A DNA stretch of 64,000 nt from Helcobacillus massiliensis (GTDB taxonomy: Bacteria; Actinomycetota; Actinomycetes; Actinomycetales; Dermabacteraceae): positions 868,001 to 932,000 of the forward strand of contig NZ_JACHWP010000001.1 in the NCBI RefSeq assembly GCF_014191425.1, read 5' to 3'. Shown here in pieces: positions 26,738 to 35,201 of the stretch (the first letter of the stretch is position 1; each line of letters starts with the position of its first letter). The translations under genes were made by a program, and so were the position numbers. The notes below the pieces were generated by a model. That model had not been told where the DNA came from and did no database searches. It saw nothing but the letters and a program-made list of their open reading frames with translations.

Positions 26738-27438
26738 GCGAGCCCCTGTTGCTGGCGATCGCGCACGGATCCCGCCTGGACTCCGCTGTCACCGCCACCC
26801 AGGACATCGCCCGCTCCGCGGCCCGCATCGCCGGCGCCCCCTTCGCTGACGCGTACCTGGACCTCGCGGAGCCGTCCGTGCAGGCGCGTGCCGCGGAGCT
26901 GGCGGCGAACCAGTGCCCGGGAGCGATCGCGGTGCCGCTGCTGTTCACGGAGGCGTTCCACGCCACCTCCGATGTTCCGGCAGCACTGAATGAGGCGCAG
27001 GCGGCGACGGGTCTGCCGATCCACCGCGCCGGCATCATCGGCACCGGTGACGATGTGCTCGCGGTCCTCGCGGACCAGGCACGGGCCCACACCTCACCGG
27101 GTCGCGAGGACTCCCCTGTTGTGCTGCTGGCGGTGGGATCCTCACACGAGCAGGCGAACGCCGCGGTGGCGGACCTCGCGGACCGGCTGGGCGCTGCCCT
27201 GGGCCGACGGGTGCGGGCGGGGTTCGCGACCTGTGCTCCGCGAGCGGCGGACATGATCACCGCGGACGAGCCGGGCCTGCTGCTGCCGCTGTTCACGGCG
27301 CCCGGTCTGCTGCTCGAGCGCACCGCGGCATCGGCCGCCGCAGCCGGTTGGGACACCGCCGGGCACCTCGGCGCAGCGCTCGGTCCGGTGGTGGCGCAGC
27401 GCTATCTGGACTGCGCTGCCGCCCTCAGCGCCGACTGA
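26734..27438 (+). CDS. CbiX-type sirohydrochlorin chelatase
   Basis: The 234-residue protein contains two copies of the CbiX half-domain: [13 protein letters not shown] at the start (metal-binding His) and [21 protein letters not shown] after residue 125, with [15 protein letters not shown] carrying the second His. The family inserts iron or cobalt into sirohydrochlorin. Next to nirB, cobA and hemD, iron insertion for siroheme (SirB-type) is the natural reading; cobalt chelation is possible. It is translationally coupled to metG by ATGA and its end overlaps the convergent hemD end by 14 bases. Confidence 0.87.
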   Translation: MSEPLLLAIAHGSRLDSAVTATQDIARSAARIAGAPFADAYLDLAEPSVQARAAELAANQCPGAIAVPLLFTEAFHATSDVPAALNEAQAATGLPIHRAGIIGTGDDVLAVLADQARAHTSPGREDSPVVLLAVGSSHEQANAAVADLADRLGAALGRRVRAGFATCAPRAADMITADEPGLLLPLFTAPGLLLERTAASAAAAGWDTAGHLGAALGPVVAQRYLDCAAALSAD

Positions 27439-28360
27439 CCCGTTCGGGCAGCTGCTCGGCCATGAGCTGGATCATCGCACCCATGCGCTGACGCTGAGGC
27501 GCGATCGGGGTGATCCCTTCGGCTTCGAGGGGCTCCGCGGTGACGGGGCCGACGGCGACGGCCTGCACATCGCTGCGCAGCGCATCGACGACGTCGTCGC
27601 GGCGGCCGAGTTCGTCGGCTCGGGCGAAGAGGGCATCCACGGACGGCGCGGCCGTGAACGTCACCGCGTCGATGCGGCGCAGGCAGATACCGCTGACCAG
27701 TTCGTCGACGGGGTCCAGCTCCTCCGGCGGCTCCCACCGGTAGGGCGCCACCACCACGAGGTCGTGCCCCTCCCCCTCATCGGCGAGCCGGGTGAGGACA
27801 TCGGGGTGGATGTAGCCGTGGCGCTGCAGGCCGACGGGGCCCGCGGGGACGCCTTCGGCGAGGGCGACGTCGACCATCGATGCGGACGTCTCCAACGGTG
27901 CGGCCGGTGCGTCGGGCAGGCCGCGGCCCCGGACAGCGCCGCGGGCCTTCGCACCGCGGCAGATGATGCGCGTGTCGGCGAGGTAGGCCATGGCGGCCTG
28001 CGCGAGATCGGGGTCGGCGCTGCTGAGGGCGTCGAGCCACGCAGTGAAGCCCTGTGCCGTGGTGACGAAGAACAGTGCGGGACGCACGTCCAGCAGGCGG
28101 CGCGTGTCGGTGAGCAGCTGGGCGTCGGCACCCGTCGGCACGATCCTCATGGTGGGGGCGAGCAGGACGTCGGCGCCGCGGCGGCGCAGGGCATCGGCCT
28201 GGTCATCGGCGCGTCGGCTCGCCGTCACCGCGATCCGCAGGCCCGCCAGCGGCTGCTGCGTGCCCTGTGCGGTCGTGGGTCCCGGTGCGGCCGACGGGTC
28301 CGCCGATCCCGCGTTGCCGGCGGCGGTAGGCGGTGTCTGCTGGGCGTGGTCGGTGGGCAT
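27425..28360 (-). CDS. hemD: uroporphyrinogen-III synthase
   Basis: Closes and inverts ring D of hydroxymethylbilane to give uroporphyrinogen III, the precursor of siroheme and heme. The 311-residue protein has a 37-residue low-complexity N-terminus and then LAGLRIAVTASRRADDQADALRRRGADVLLAPTMRI, the characteristic HemD start. The C-terminal half has FTAAPSVDALF and VAVGPVTAEPLEAEGI. AAGGAG precedes the ATG. It follows cobA by 14 bases in the nirB-cobA-hemD order, so this copy probably serves siroheme; a separate hemD for heme may exist elsewhere. Confidence 0.9.
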   Translation of the reverse strand: MPTDHAQQTPPTAAGNAGSADPSAAPGPTTAQGTQQPLAGLRIAVTASRRADDQADALRRRGADVLLAPTMRIVPTGADAQLLTDTRRLLDVRPALFFVTTAQGFTAWLDALSSADPDLAQAAMAYLADTRIICRGAKARGAVRGRGLPDAPAAPLETSASMVDVALAEGVPAGPVGLQRHGYIHPDVLTRLADEGEGHDLVVVAPYRWEPPEELDPVDELVSGICLRRIDAVTFTAAPSVDALFARADELGRRDDVVDALRSDVQAVAVGPVTAEPLEAEGITPIAPQRQRMGAMIQLMAEQLPERVSRR

Positions 28361-28374
28361 GCCGTCTCCTTCTC

Positions 28375-29412
28375 TCAGAGGCCGTCGGTGATGTCCGCGG
28401 TGGTGGTGTGCAGTCCCGCCACCTCACCGATCACGATGATCGACGGGCTCGTCAGGCCGGCGTCGGCGGCGTCCTGCGCAACAGCGGCGAGGGTGCTGTG
28501 GCAGCGTGCCTCATCGCCATGGAATCCGCGGTGGATGACGGAGGCGGGCGTGGCCGGATCCAGTCCGGCCTCCAGCAGGGCTCGCTGGGTGAGCGGCAGA
28601 GTGCCCATGCCCATGAGGATCATGACGGAGCCGCCCAGCTGCACGAGCGCTGCGGCTTCTGCGCCGTCGATCGCTTCGTGGCCGGAGATGATCGTCACCG
28701 CGCGGGTGATGCCGCGGTGGGTGGCGGGGATTCCGGCCCTCGCGGGCACCGCCAGGGCGCTGGTGATGCCGGGGACCACGTCCACGCGGATGCCGTTCTC
28801 TGCGAGGTGCTGCCATTCCTCGGATCCGCGGCCGAAGATGAACGGATCGCCGCCCTTCAGCCGGACCACACGGGCGCCGGTACGGGCGAAGACCGTCATC
28901 TGGTCGTTGATGAGCTCCTGGATCATCGAATGGTGCCCGGGCTTCTTCCCCACATCCACGATGAGGGACCCGGGGGCGAGCCGGAGGCAGTCGCCGGCGG
29001 CACCGAGACGGTCGGCGAAGATGACGTCGGCCTCCGCGATGGCGCGCATGGCGGCCAGAGTGAGCAGCTCCGGATCGCCGGGCCCGCTGCCGACGAGCGC
29101 GACACTGCCTGGTACGGAGGGCGTCGGCCCCTCCCCCATCGGTTCGCCGCTGCGCGGCGCTTCTTCGCGGATGGTGATGGTGCCGAAATCGCGCGTCGCC
29201 CACTGCAGCACGGTGTCCTGCAGCCCCTGTTCACGGGCGAGGGCGTCGAAGCGCTGCGCGCGCCGCTGGGGCTCATCCGTGTCGAGGATGACGTGGGCGC
29301 CCTCAGCGGCGAACGCCTGCGCGGCCTGCCAGCTGAGGGGGCGGCCCGCCGTCTCCTGATCGACGGTCCGCCCCTGCCAGCTGCGCTCGAGGTGGAACGC
29401 GGTGGGCCTCAC
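28375..29412 (-). CDS. cobA: uroporphyrinogen-III C-methyltransferase with atypical N-terminus
   Basis: Methylates uroporphyrinogen III twice to precorrin-2 for siroheme. From about residue 103 the SUMT domain is complete: VALVGSGPGDPELLTLAA, DVIFADRL, VRLKGGDPFIFGRGSEE and PGITSALAVPARAGIP. The first 95 residues include AAQAFAAEGAHVILDTDE, which recalls the Rossmann fold of CysG/Met8, but the GxGxxA loop for NAD is missing. The enzyme may therefore lack precorrin-2 dehydrogenase activity. GTG at 29412 overlaps the nirB stop (GTGA). Confidence 0.92.
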   Translation of the reverse strand: MRPTAFHLERSWQGRTVDQETAGRPLSWQAAQAFAAEGAHVILDTDEPQRRAQRFDALAREQGLQDTVLQWATRDFGTITIREEAPRSGEPMGEGPTPSVPGSVALVGSGPGDPELLTLAAMRAIAEADVIFADRLGAAGDCLRLAPGSLIVDVGKKPGHHSMIQELINDQMTVFARTGARVVRLKGGDPFIFGRGSEEWQHLAENGIRVDVVPGITSALAVPARAGIPATHRGITRAVTIISGHEAIDGAEAAALVQLGGSVMILMGMGTLPLTQRALLEAGLDPATPASVIHRGFHGDEARCHSTLAAVAQDAADAGLTSPSIIVIGEVAGLHTTTADITDGL

Positions 29413-32102
29413 ACTGTGCGCCCGGAGCCGATGGCTTCGCCGCGCGGTCCGCGGAACGCGATCTCGGGGCCGGAGATGAGGACCGATTCGCGCTCCTCCA
29501 GGGTGGCGGGGCGGTTCTGGTCACGTTCGGGGACGCGGGCGAACAGCGGGTCGGCGGCCTCGGGGGCGTTGATGAAGGAGCGGAAGCGGGCGAGCTTCTG
29601 GGGGTCCTTCAAGGTGGCGACCCATTCGTCCTCGTGGCCGTCCACGAACTCCTGCATCTCCTTCTCCAGTTCGTCGGCGATGCCGAGGGAGTCCTCGACG
29701 ACGACGGCGTGGACGTGGTCGATGCCGCCGTCCATCGAGTCGATCCACGCAGCGGTGCGCTGCAGCTTCTCCGCGGAGCGGATGTAGTAGCCGAGGAAGC
29801 GGTCCACGAGTGAGACGAGGGTGTCGTCGTCGACGTCGGAGGCGAGCAGTTCGGCGTGGCGGGGCGAGAAGCCGCCGTTGCCGCCGACGTACAGGTTCCA
29901 GCCCTTATCTGTGGCGATCACGCCGATGTCCTTCCCACGGGCCTCCGCACATTCGCGGGCGCAGCCGGACACGCCGAGCTTGAACTTGTGCGGGGAGCGC
30001 AGGCCCTTGTAGCGCTCCTCCAGGAGGATCGCCATGGACACGGAGTCCTGCTGGCCGAAGCGGCACCAGGTGGAGCCCACGCAGCTCTTCACCGTGCGCA
30101 GGGACTTGCCGTACGCCTGGCCGGACTCCATCCCGGCGTCCACGAGCCGCTGCCAGATATGGGGCAGCTGTTCGAGGCGGGCGCCGAACAGGCCGATGCG
30201 CTGCGCGCCGGTGATCTTCGTGTACAGGTTGAAGTCGGCGGCGACTTCCGCGATGACGCGCAGACGCTCCGGAGTGATCTCACCGCCGGGGACGCGCGGC
30301 ACCACGGAGTAGGTGCCGTCCTTCTGCATATTGCCGATGAATCGGTCGTTGGTGTCCTGCAGCTCGCCGAGCCCTCGGTCGAGGATGTAGCGGTCCCGCT
30401 GGGAGGCGAGGATGGAGGCGACGGTCGGCTTGCAGACGTCACAGCCGTGACCGGTGCCGTATTCCGCGATGACCTCGTCGAACGTGGAGAGGTCATTCTC
30501 CCGGATCTTCGCGTACAGCTCGGAGCGCGAGTAGTCGAAGTGCTCGCACAGCGCGGTGGACACGGCGATGCCGGCCTTCGCGAGCTGCGCGGCGAGGATC
30601 TTCTGCATGAGCGGCACGCAGGAGCCGCACTGGGTGCCGGCGTTCGTGCAGGCCTTCAGGGTGGCGATGTCGCGGGCGGGGGTCTCGAAGTCCCCCTCGC
30701 CGTTGACGGCGCACTTGATGGTGCCGGAGGTGACGTTGTTGCACGAGCAGACCACGACTTCGTCGGGGATGTCGCCGGTGTCGGGCAGCTCACCGCCGCC
30801 GGCGGCGAGGTAGGCCGACGGGTCCCCCGGCAGCTCGCGGCCGATGTAGGCGCGCAGGGTCGAGTAGTTCTCTGCGTTGCCGACGAGGATGCCACCGAGC
30901 AGGACCCGCACATCGGAGGACAGGATGAGCTTCTGGTAGATCCCCTGCGTGGGGTCGGCGAAGACGACGTCCAAGGTGTTCTTCTGGGCGCTCTTGGCAT
31001 CGCCGAAGCTGGCGACGTCGATGCCGGAGAGCTTCAGCTTGGTGGAGGAGTCGGGTTCGCCGAACACGGCCTTTCCGCCGAGGAGGCGGTCGACGACCAC
31101 TTCCGCCATCGTGTTGGCGGGGGCGACCAGGCCGTAGCAGCGGCCCTCCACAGCGGCCACTTCACCGATCGCCCACACCCGGTCGATGGAGGTGGCGCAG
31201 TCCTGCCCAACCATGATGCCGCCGCGCGGCCCGATCTCGAAGCCGCCGACCTTCGCGAGCTCATCGCGGGGGCGGATGCCGACGGCGAGGCAGACCAGGT
31301 CCGCAGGGATCTCGGAGCCGTCGGAGAGTCGAACGGCACGCACGTTGGAGGCGGCGCTCGCCAGCGCGTCGGCTTCGGAGGCCGACGGCTTCCGCGAGGA
31401 GATCCGCTTCTCGATGGAGTCGAGGGAGACGCCCATGTGGAGGGTGATGCCGCGCTGTTCGATGAGGCGGTTGAGCAGTCGGCCGCCGCCTTCGTCGAGC
31501 TGAGCGGGCATCAGCCAGTCGGCGAGTTCGACGAGGTGGACGTCGTACCCTTCGGCGGCGAGACCACCGGCTGCTTCGAGACCGAGAAGGCCGCCGCCGA
31601 GGACGACGGCGGAGCCGGTGCGGTTCTCGTCGGACTGCATGCCCTGCACGCAGTCGGCCATCTGGTCGACGTCGTCGACGGTGCGGTACACGAACACGCC
31701 CTTGGTGTCCCAGCCGGAGATCGGCGGGGTGAAGGCATTGGAGCCGGTGGCCATGACGAGGTGGTCGTAGCCGTAGATGGTGCCGGAGCGGGTCCGTACC
31801 TGCCGCAGCTCGGTGTCGATGGAGTTGACGCGGTCGCCGAGGACGAGGCCGACGTGCTCGTCCTCCCACAGGGTGGGGTCGCCGAGGGTGAGGTCGTAGG
31901 AGCGGTCCCAGCGCTTGGCGAGGTTGACGCGGTCGTAGGGCGCCAGGGCCTCTTCGGAGATGACGGTGACCTTGAAGCGGTCCTCGGTGTCGCGGCGGCG
32001 CATCGTCTCGGTGAAGCGGTGTGCGGCGGGTCCGCCGCCCACCACGACGACGTGCTCGACCGCCGGTTCGTTCGTGCTGTGCGCGAGAGTGTCAGTGGTC
32101 AT
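29409..32102 (-). CDS. nirB: NAD(P)H nitrite reductase large subunit
   Basis: Cytoplasmic siroheme enzyme reducing nitrite to ammonium for assimilation. The 897-residue protein has an FAD/NAD oxidoreductase region (VVVGGGPAAHRF at residues 20-31), then BFD-type [2Fe-2S] cysteines (VCSCNN near 449 and CTNAGTQCGSC near 487). The siroheme/4Fe-4S half follows, with SCVGSTWCRFG near 674 and GVSGCARECAEARG near 715. ATG at 32102 has AAAGGG seven bases upstream. It heads nirB-cobA-hemD, which supplies the siroheme. Unusually, nirD is divergent rather than downstream. Confidence 0.96.
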   Translation of the reverse strand: MTTDTLAHSTNEPAVEHVVVVGGGPAAHRFTETMRRRDTEDRFKVTVISEEALAPYDRVNLAKRWDRSYDLTLGDPTLWEDEHVGLVLGDRVNSIDTELRQVRTRSGTIYGYDHLVMATGSNAFTPPISGWDTKGVFVYRTVDDVDQMADCVQGMQSDENRTGSAVVLGGGLLGLEAAGGLAAEGYDVHLVELADWLMPAQLDEGGGRLLNRLIEQRGITLHMGVSLDSIEKRISSRKPSASEADALASAASNVRAVRLSDGSEIPADLVCLAVGIRPRDELAKVGGFEIGPRGGIMVGQDCATSIDRVWAIGEVAAVEGRCYGLVAPANTMAEVVVDRLLGGKAVFGEPDSSTKLKLSGIDVASFGDAKSAQKNTLDVVFADPTQGIYQKLILSSDVRVLLGGILVGNAENYSTLRAYIGRELPGDPSAYLAAGGGELPDTGDIPDEVVVCSCNNVTSGTIKCAVNGEGDFETPARDIATLKACTNAGTQCGSCVPLMQKILAAQLAKAGIAVSTALCEHFDYSRSELYAKIRENDLSTFDEVIAEYGTGHGCDVCKPTVASILASQRDRYILDRGLGELQDTNDRFIGNMQKDGTYSVVPRVPGGEITPERLRVIAEVAADFNLYTKITGAQRIGLFGARLEQLPHIWQRLVDAGMESGQAYGKSLRTVKSCVGSTWCRFGQQDSVSMAILLEERYKGLRSPHKFKLGVSGCARECAEARGKDIGVIATDKGWNLYVGGNGGFSPRHAELLASDVDDDTLVSLVDRFLGYYIRSAEKLQRTAAWIDSMDGGIDHVHAVVVEDSLGIADELEKEMQEFVDGHEDEWVATLKDPQKLARFRSFINAPEAADPLFARVPERDQNRPATLEERESVLISGPEIAFRGPRGEAIGSGRTV

Positions 32103-32137
32103 CAACTGGCCCTTTCCCAGAGGTCTGTTCATCGCCG

Positions 32138-32166
32138 ACGCTACCCTGAAGATCTGCGGGTCACCA
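32138..32166 (-). promoter_or_regulatory. possible nirB promoter
   Basis: On the minus strand TGGTGA (32166-32161) and TAGCGT (32143-32138) are 17 bases apart, giving a leader of about 29 bases that keeps the AAAGGG ribosome site. The -35 abuts the palindrome at 32165-32180. Confidence 0.35.
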
Positions 32167-32180
32167 GGACGAGCGTCCTG
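32165..32180. promoter_or_regulatory. 16-base palindrome between nirB and nirD
   Basis: CAGGACG and CGTCCTG form a perfect 7-base inverted repeat around AG. It lies in the middle of the 177-base divergent region and overlaps the possible nirB -35, so it is a candidate operator for nitrogen control of both nir genes. Confidence 0.5.
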
Positions 32181-32279
32181 TTCGGGTCCATTCGACGGGT
32201 GGGAGGACCAGTGTCCCCGCAGCCCAGCCGCCCGGGCACGACAATGGTGGAAACAGCACCTGAGCTGAAGGAGTGTTCC

Positions 32280-32663
32280 ATGACCGACGATCAGTGGCGC
32301 GAGGTGTGCCGGATTGACCAGTTGGAGAAGAACTGGGGCGAGGCAGCGCTGTTCGGCACCGAACAGCTCGCCGTGTTCCTCGCCTGGGACGGCCAGGTGC
32401 ACATCACCTCGAACATCGATCCGCGCACGCACCAGGGCGTGATGTCGCGCGGCATCGTCGGCGACCACGAGGTGGGCGGTGAGCGCCGACCCACGATCGC
32501 GAGCCCGCTCTACAAGGAGTCCTACGATCTGGAGACCGGCGAGTGCTACACCTCGCCGAACTTCCGCCTGTCCGTGTACGACTCCCGCGTCCGCGACGGC
32601 GTCGTGGAGGTGGATCTGTCCTCCGCAACCGAGGCTGTCCGACGGGAGCTGCCGCAGCGCTGA
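32280..32663 (+). CDS. nirD: nitrite reductase small subunit
   Basis: Partner of NirB. The 127-residue protein has the NirD fold: WREVCRIDQLEKNWGEAALF, FLAWDGQVHITSNIDP, GIVGDHEVGGERRPTIASPLYKESYDLETGECY. The Rieske cysteine-histidine pairs are absent, as is normal for NirD of NirBD enzymes, so it carries no iron-sulfur cluster. AAGGAG lies six bases before the ATG. It points away from nirB, so equal production would need coordinated control of two promoters. Confidence 0.93.
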   Translation: MTDDQWREVCRIDQLEKNWGEAALFGTEQLAVFLAWDGQVHITSNIDPRTHQGVMSRGIVGDHEVGGERRPTIASPLYKESYDLETGECYTSPNFRLSVYDSRVRDGVVEVDLSSATEAVRRELPQR

Positions 32664-32693
32664 CCGAGCCCCGCCCGGCAGCTCCGGGCTCGG
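32664..32693. terminator. probable terminator between nirD and tag
   Basis: CCGAGCCC (32664-32671) pairs with GGGCTCGG (32686-32693) immediately after the nirD stop. The loop is 14 bases and no long T run follows; it would serve both convergent genes. Confidence 0.55.
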
Positions 32694-32722
32694 GCGGTTC
32701 GTTCGTCAGCAGCGGCGCCGGC

Positions 32723-33319
32723 TCAGCGGCGGGATCCGTCGGCCCCGAAGAGCCCCGACGCGCCGCGGCGGTGCGAGCCGACGAGGTGGGTGTCGACCAG
32801 TCCGATCGCTTCCATCAGCGCGAACACGGTGGTGGGGCCGACGAACCGGAACCCCCGTCCCTTCAGGTCGCGGGACAGCGCCCGTGACGTCTCATCCTGC
32901 GTGGGGATCTCAGCGAGGGTGCGCGGTGCGTAGGTGAGCGCCGGCTGGAACGACCAGATGTGCTCGGCGATGTCGGTTCCTTCTGTGCGCATGCGCTGGG
33001 CGATCCGCGCGTTCGTCACCGTCGCGGCGATCTTGCCGCGGTGCCGGATGATGGCGGCGTCGCTGAGCAGGCGCTGGATGTCCTCCTCCCCCATCTGGGC
33101 GACGCGGTCGACATCGAAGTCGTGGAAGGCGCGGCGGAACGCGGCGCGCTTGGTGAGGATCGTCGCCCAGCTGAGCCCCGCTTGGAAACCTTCGAGGCTG
33201 AGGCGCTCGAACACTCCCTGTTCGGTGCGCACCGGCATGCCCCATTCGGTGTCGTAGTAGGCGCGCACCATCTCGTTGGCCGTCGCCCAGGGCGGTCGGG
33301 CGCACCCGTCGGCCCCCAC
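32723..33319 (-). CDS. tag: DNA-3-methyladenine glycosylase I
   Basis: Base-excision repair enzyme removing 3-methyladenine from DNA. The 198-residue protein shows CARPPWATANEMVRAYYDTEWGMPV at the start (family zinc-site Cys and YHDTEWG-like motif), LEGFQAGLSWATILTKR and the C-terminal FVGPTTVFALMEAIGLVDTHLVGSH with paired His. GTG at 33319 is the first start that keeps the conserved N-terminus; no good Shine-Dalgarno is visible. It starts 37 bases after the siderophore-interacting protein gene and probably shares its transcript. Confidence 0.93.
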   Translation of the reverse strand: MGADGCARPPWATANEMVRAYYDTEWGMPVRTEQGVFERLSLEGFQAGLSWATILTKRAAFRRAFHDFDVDRVAQMGEEDIQRLLSDAAIIRHRGKIAATVTNARIAQRMRTEGTDIAEHIWSFQPALTYAPRTLAEIPTQDETSRALSRDLKGRGFRFVGPTTVFALMEAIGLVDTHLVGSHRRGASGLFGADGSRR

Positions 33320-33356
33320 TACGAGGTCGGGGCCAGCGCCGACGGGACCGACGGTC

Positions 33357-34220
33357 TCAGAAGATCTGCCCAACGGCTTCCCTCTTCTCCGCCTGGAACT
33401 GGTCCTCGACCCGCCCGAGCGCCCAGTACGCGGAGATGGACACGTCCTCGCGGTCGAGGCCGCGCTCATTGATGAGGGACCTGCGCAGGCGCTTCGTGGC
33501 GCCGCGCTCCAGGTGGCAGAACACCTGCAGACCCCGCTCGGCGATGAGCTCCTGGGACAGCTCCAGCGATTCGACCGCCTGAACGAGCTCCTCACGGTCC
33601 CCGATGATCCACTGGATCCGCATCCCGTCGGGAGCGTCGAGGTCGAGCTGGTCCTCGGCATGCTCGAGGTGGATGAGCACCTGCCCGACTGCGTCGGCCG
33701 GCATGGCGTCCAGGGCGCTGCCGATGGCGGGCACGGCGGCGTGATCACCGATCAGCAGATGCTGGCGTGCATCGGTCCGCGGCGTGTAGCCGCCGCCGGC
33801 TCCGCTCATGGCGATCTGATCACCGGGCGTCGCGGTGCGGGCCCATTCGGAGGCGATGCCGGTGCGGCCGGGCTCGGCGTGGATCACCACGTCCAGCCAC
33901 AGCTCCTGGGCGTCGTGGTCCCAGCGGCGCACCGTGTAGGTGCGCCGGGACGGCAGCAGCTCAGGGGTCTGCTCACGGATCGCGTCCATGTCGTACGGCG
34001 GGGTGAGGCCGCTGCCGGGCTGCGGCAGCAGGAGCTTCACGTACCGGTCCGCGTGCTGATTCGGGTTCAGACGTTCGATCTGGTCACCGCCCACGACGAC
34101 GCGGGTCAGTCGCGGGGTGAGCGGCGTGACGGAGCGGACGGTGAGGACGGCCTGCGGGCGCGGCTTCTTCGCGGGGCGGGGGCCGGGATCGGATGCGGGG
34201 CGGGGGCTCGGAGTCGTCAT
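33357..34220 (-). CDS. siderophore-interacting (ferric reductase-like) FAD protein
   Basis: The 287-residue protein has a Pro/Arg-rich start, then PRLTRVVVGGDQIERL and the FAD-binding RTYTVRRWD motif. LLIGDHAAVPAIGSALDAMPADAVGQVLIHLE follows, and the C-terminal SISAYWALGRVEDQ motif is typical of the ViuB/SIP family. These reductases release iron from ferric siderophores using NAD(P)H or ferredoxin. No siderophore transporter is adjacent. The start ATG at 34220 is set by TAGGGT seven bases upstream (leaderless pattern). Confidence 0.92.
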   Translation of the reverse strand: MTTPSPRPASDPGPRPAKKPRPQAVLTVRSVTPLTPRLTRVVVGGDQIERLNPNQHADRYVKLLLPQPGSGLTPPYDMDAIREQTPELLPSRRTYTVRRWDHDAQELWLDVVIHAEPGRTGIASEWARTATPGDQIAMSGAGGGYTPRTDARQHLLIGDHAAVPAIGSALDAMPADAVGQVLIHLEHAEDQLDLDAPDGMRIQWIIGDREELVQAVESLELSQELIAERGLQVFCHLERGATKRLRRSLINERGLDREDVSISAYWALGRVEDQFQAEKREAVGQIF

Positions 34221-34227
34221 GCGCCCC

Positions 34228-34233
34228 ACCCTA
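34228..34233 (-). promoter_or_regulatory. -10 hexamer TAGGGT of siderophore-interacting protein gene
   Basis: TAGGGT on the minus strand is followed by seven bases and the ATG at 34220; there is no Shine-Dalgarno. Confidence 0.5.
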
Positions 34234-34281
34234 CGCGAGCACCCTGTTTTCGACAGTCCCAGCTTGCATAAACCGGTCAGC

Positions 34282-34287
34282 TACGAT
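34282..34287 (+). promoter_or_regulatory. -10 hexamer TACGAT of mutT-like gene
   Basis: TACGAT lies seven bases before the ATG at 34295, predicting a leaderless transcript divergent from the siderophore-interacting protein gene. Confidence 0.5.
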
Positions 34288-34294
34288 CGGCAGC

Positions 34295-34714
34295 ATGCCG
34301 AGCCGTCACCTCCCCACCGCCCTCATCGTCGTCGCTGCCGCCATTCAGCACAACGGAGCTTTCCTGTGCGCCCGCAAAGCCCCCGGCACCGCGAACGCCG
34401 GACTGTGGGAGTTCCCCGGTGGGAAGGTCGACCCCGGCGAAACGGACGCGGCCGCGCTGATCCGCGAGATCCGCGAGGAGCTCGGCTGCTCCATCACCGT
34501 CGGCGACCGTGTCTCGGCCACGGTGACGCCCGGCCGGCGCCGCGCCGTCGAACTGCGGGTCTACACCTGCGCCCTGACCGGGGATGCGCCGACATCATCC
34601 ACGGACCACGATGCGATGCAGTGGGTGCACCCGTCGGACCTCCCACACCTGGCCTGGGCACCCGCCGATCTCGACGCGGTGCGGATCCTCTCCGGCGGCG
34701 CCGCGCCGGCATGA
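34295..34714 (+). CDS. MutT-like Nudix hydrolase (8-oxo-dGTP diphosphatase type)
   Basis: The 139-residue protein has the complete Nudix box GGKVDPGETDAAALIREIREELG (residues 42-64, with REIREE metal ligands) preceded by GLWEFPGGK, the pattern of MutT enzymes that clean oxidised nucleotides. Length and the ending (HPSDLPHLAWAPADLDAV) fit MutT. CTP- or other nucleotide-specific relatives cannot be excluded. It is a single-gene unit converging on trx with a hairpin terminator between. Confidence 0.88.
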   Translation: MPSRHLPTALIVVAAAIQHNGAFLCARKAPGTANAGLWEFPGGKVDPGETDAAALIREIREELGCSITVGDRVSATVTPGRRRAVELRVYTCALTGDAPTSSTDHDAMQWVHPSDLPHLAWAPADLDAVRILSGGAAPA

Positions 34715-34718
34715 CGAA

Positions 34719-34754
34719 CGGGCGGGCCCACGAAGATCGTCGTGGACCCGCCCG
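34719..34754. terminator. bidirectional terminator between mutT-like gene and thioredoxin gene
   Basis: Fifteen-base arms (34719-34733 with 34740-34754) pair with a single mismatch around AGATCG. Confidence 0.85.
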
Positions 34755-34778
34755 GTGCGGTGGTTCAGGTGCGGCGGA

Positions 34779-35150
34779 TCAGCCCTGCTGCTTCGCCTTC
34801 TGCTCCTCGTAGGCCGTGCGCACCTCATCCATGTCCAGGCCCTTGACCTGTTCGATGAGGCTGTTCAGGTCGTTCTCGCGCAGTGCGCCGGGCTGACCGA
34901 ATACGGGGATGCCGTCGCGGTAGGCGACCAGGGTCGGGATGGAGGTGACGCCGTACTGCATGGCGAGCTGCTGCTGCGCCTCGGTGTCGACCTTCGCAAA
35001 GGTGATGTCGGTGTGCTTCTCGGCCGCGGCCTCGAACACAGGGCCGAACTGGCGGCAGGGGCCGCACCATTCCGCCCAGAAGTCGATCAGGACGATGCCG
35101 TCCTTGACGATGTCGTCGTGGTTCTCGGTGGTCATCTCAAGAGTAGCCAT
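34779..35150 (-). CDS. thioredoxin
   Basis: Cytoplasmic disulfide reductase. The 123-residue protein has the active site WCGPC at residues 28-32 in LIDFWAEWCGPCRQF, the cis-Pro loop GVTSIPTLV, and a C-terminal extension of about 15 residues (DEVRTAYEEQKAKQQ). No signal peptide is present. It lies 51 bases after hisS on the same strand. No thioredoxin reductase gene is in the window, and several thioredoxins are usual in actinobacteria, so no number is assigned. Confidence 0.95.
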   Translation of the reverse strand: MATLEMTTENHDDIVKDGIVLIDFWAEWCGPCRQFGPVFEAAAEKHTDITFAKVDTEAQQQLAMQYGVTSIPTLVAYRDGIPVFGQPGALRENDLNSLIEQVKGLDMDEVRTAYEEQKAKQQG

Positions 35151-35201
35151 GCTGGTTCCAACCCCTTTCGGTGTGGTCCTATTCCGTGTGCGTGAGCGCG
35201 G

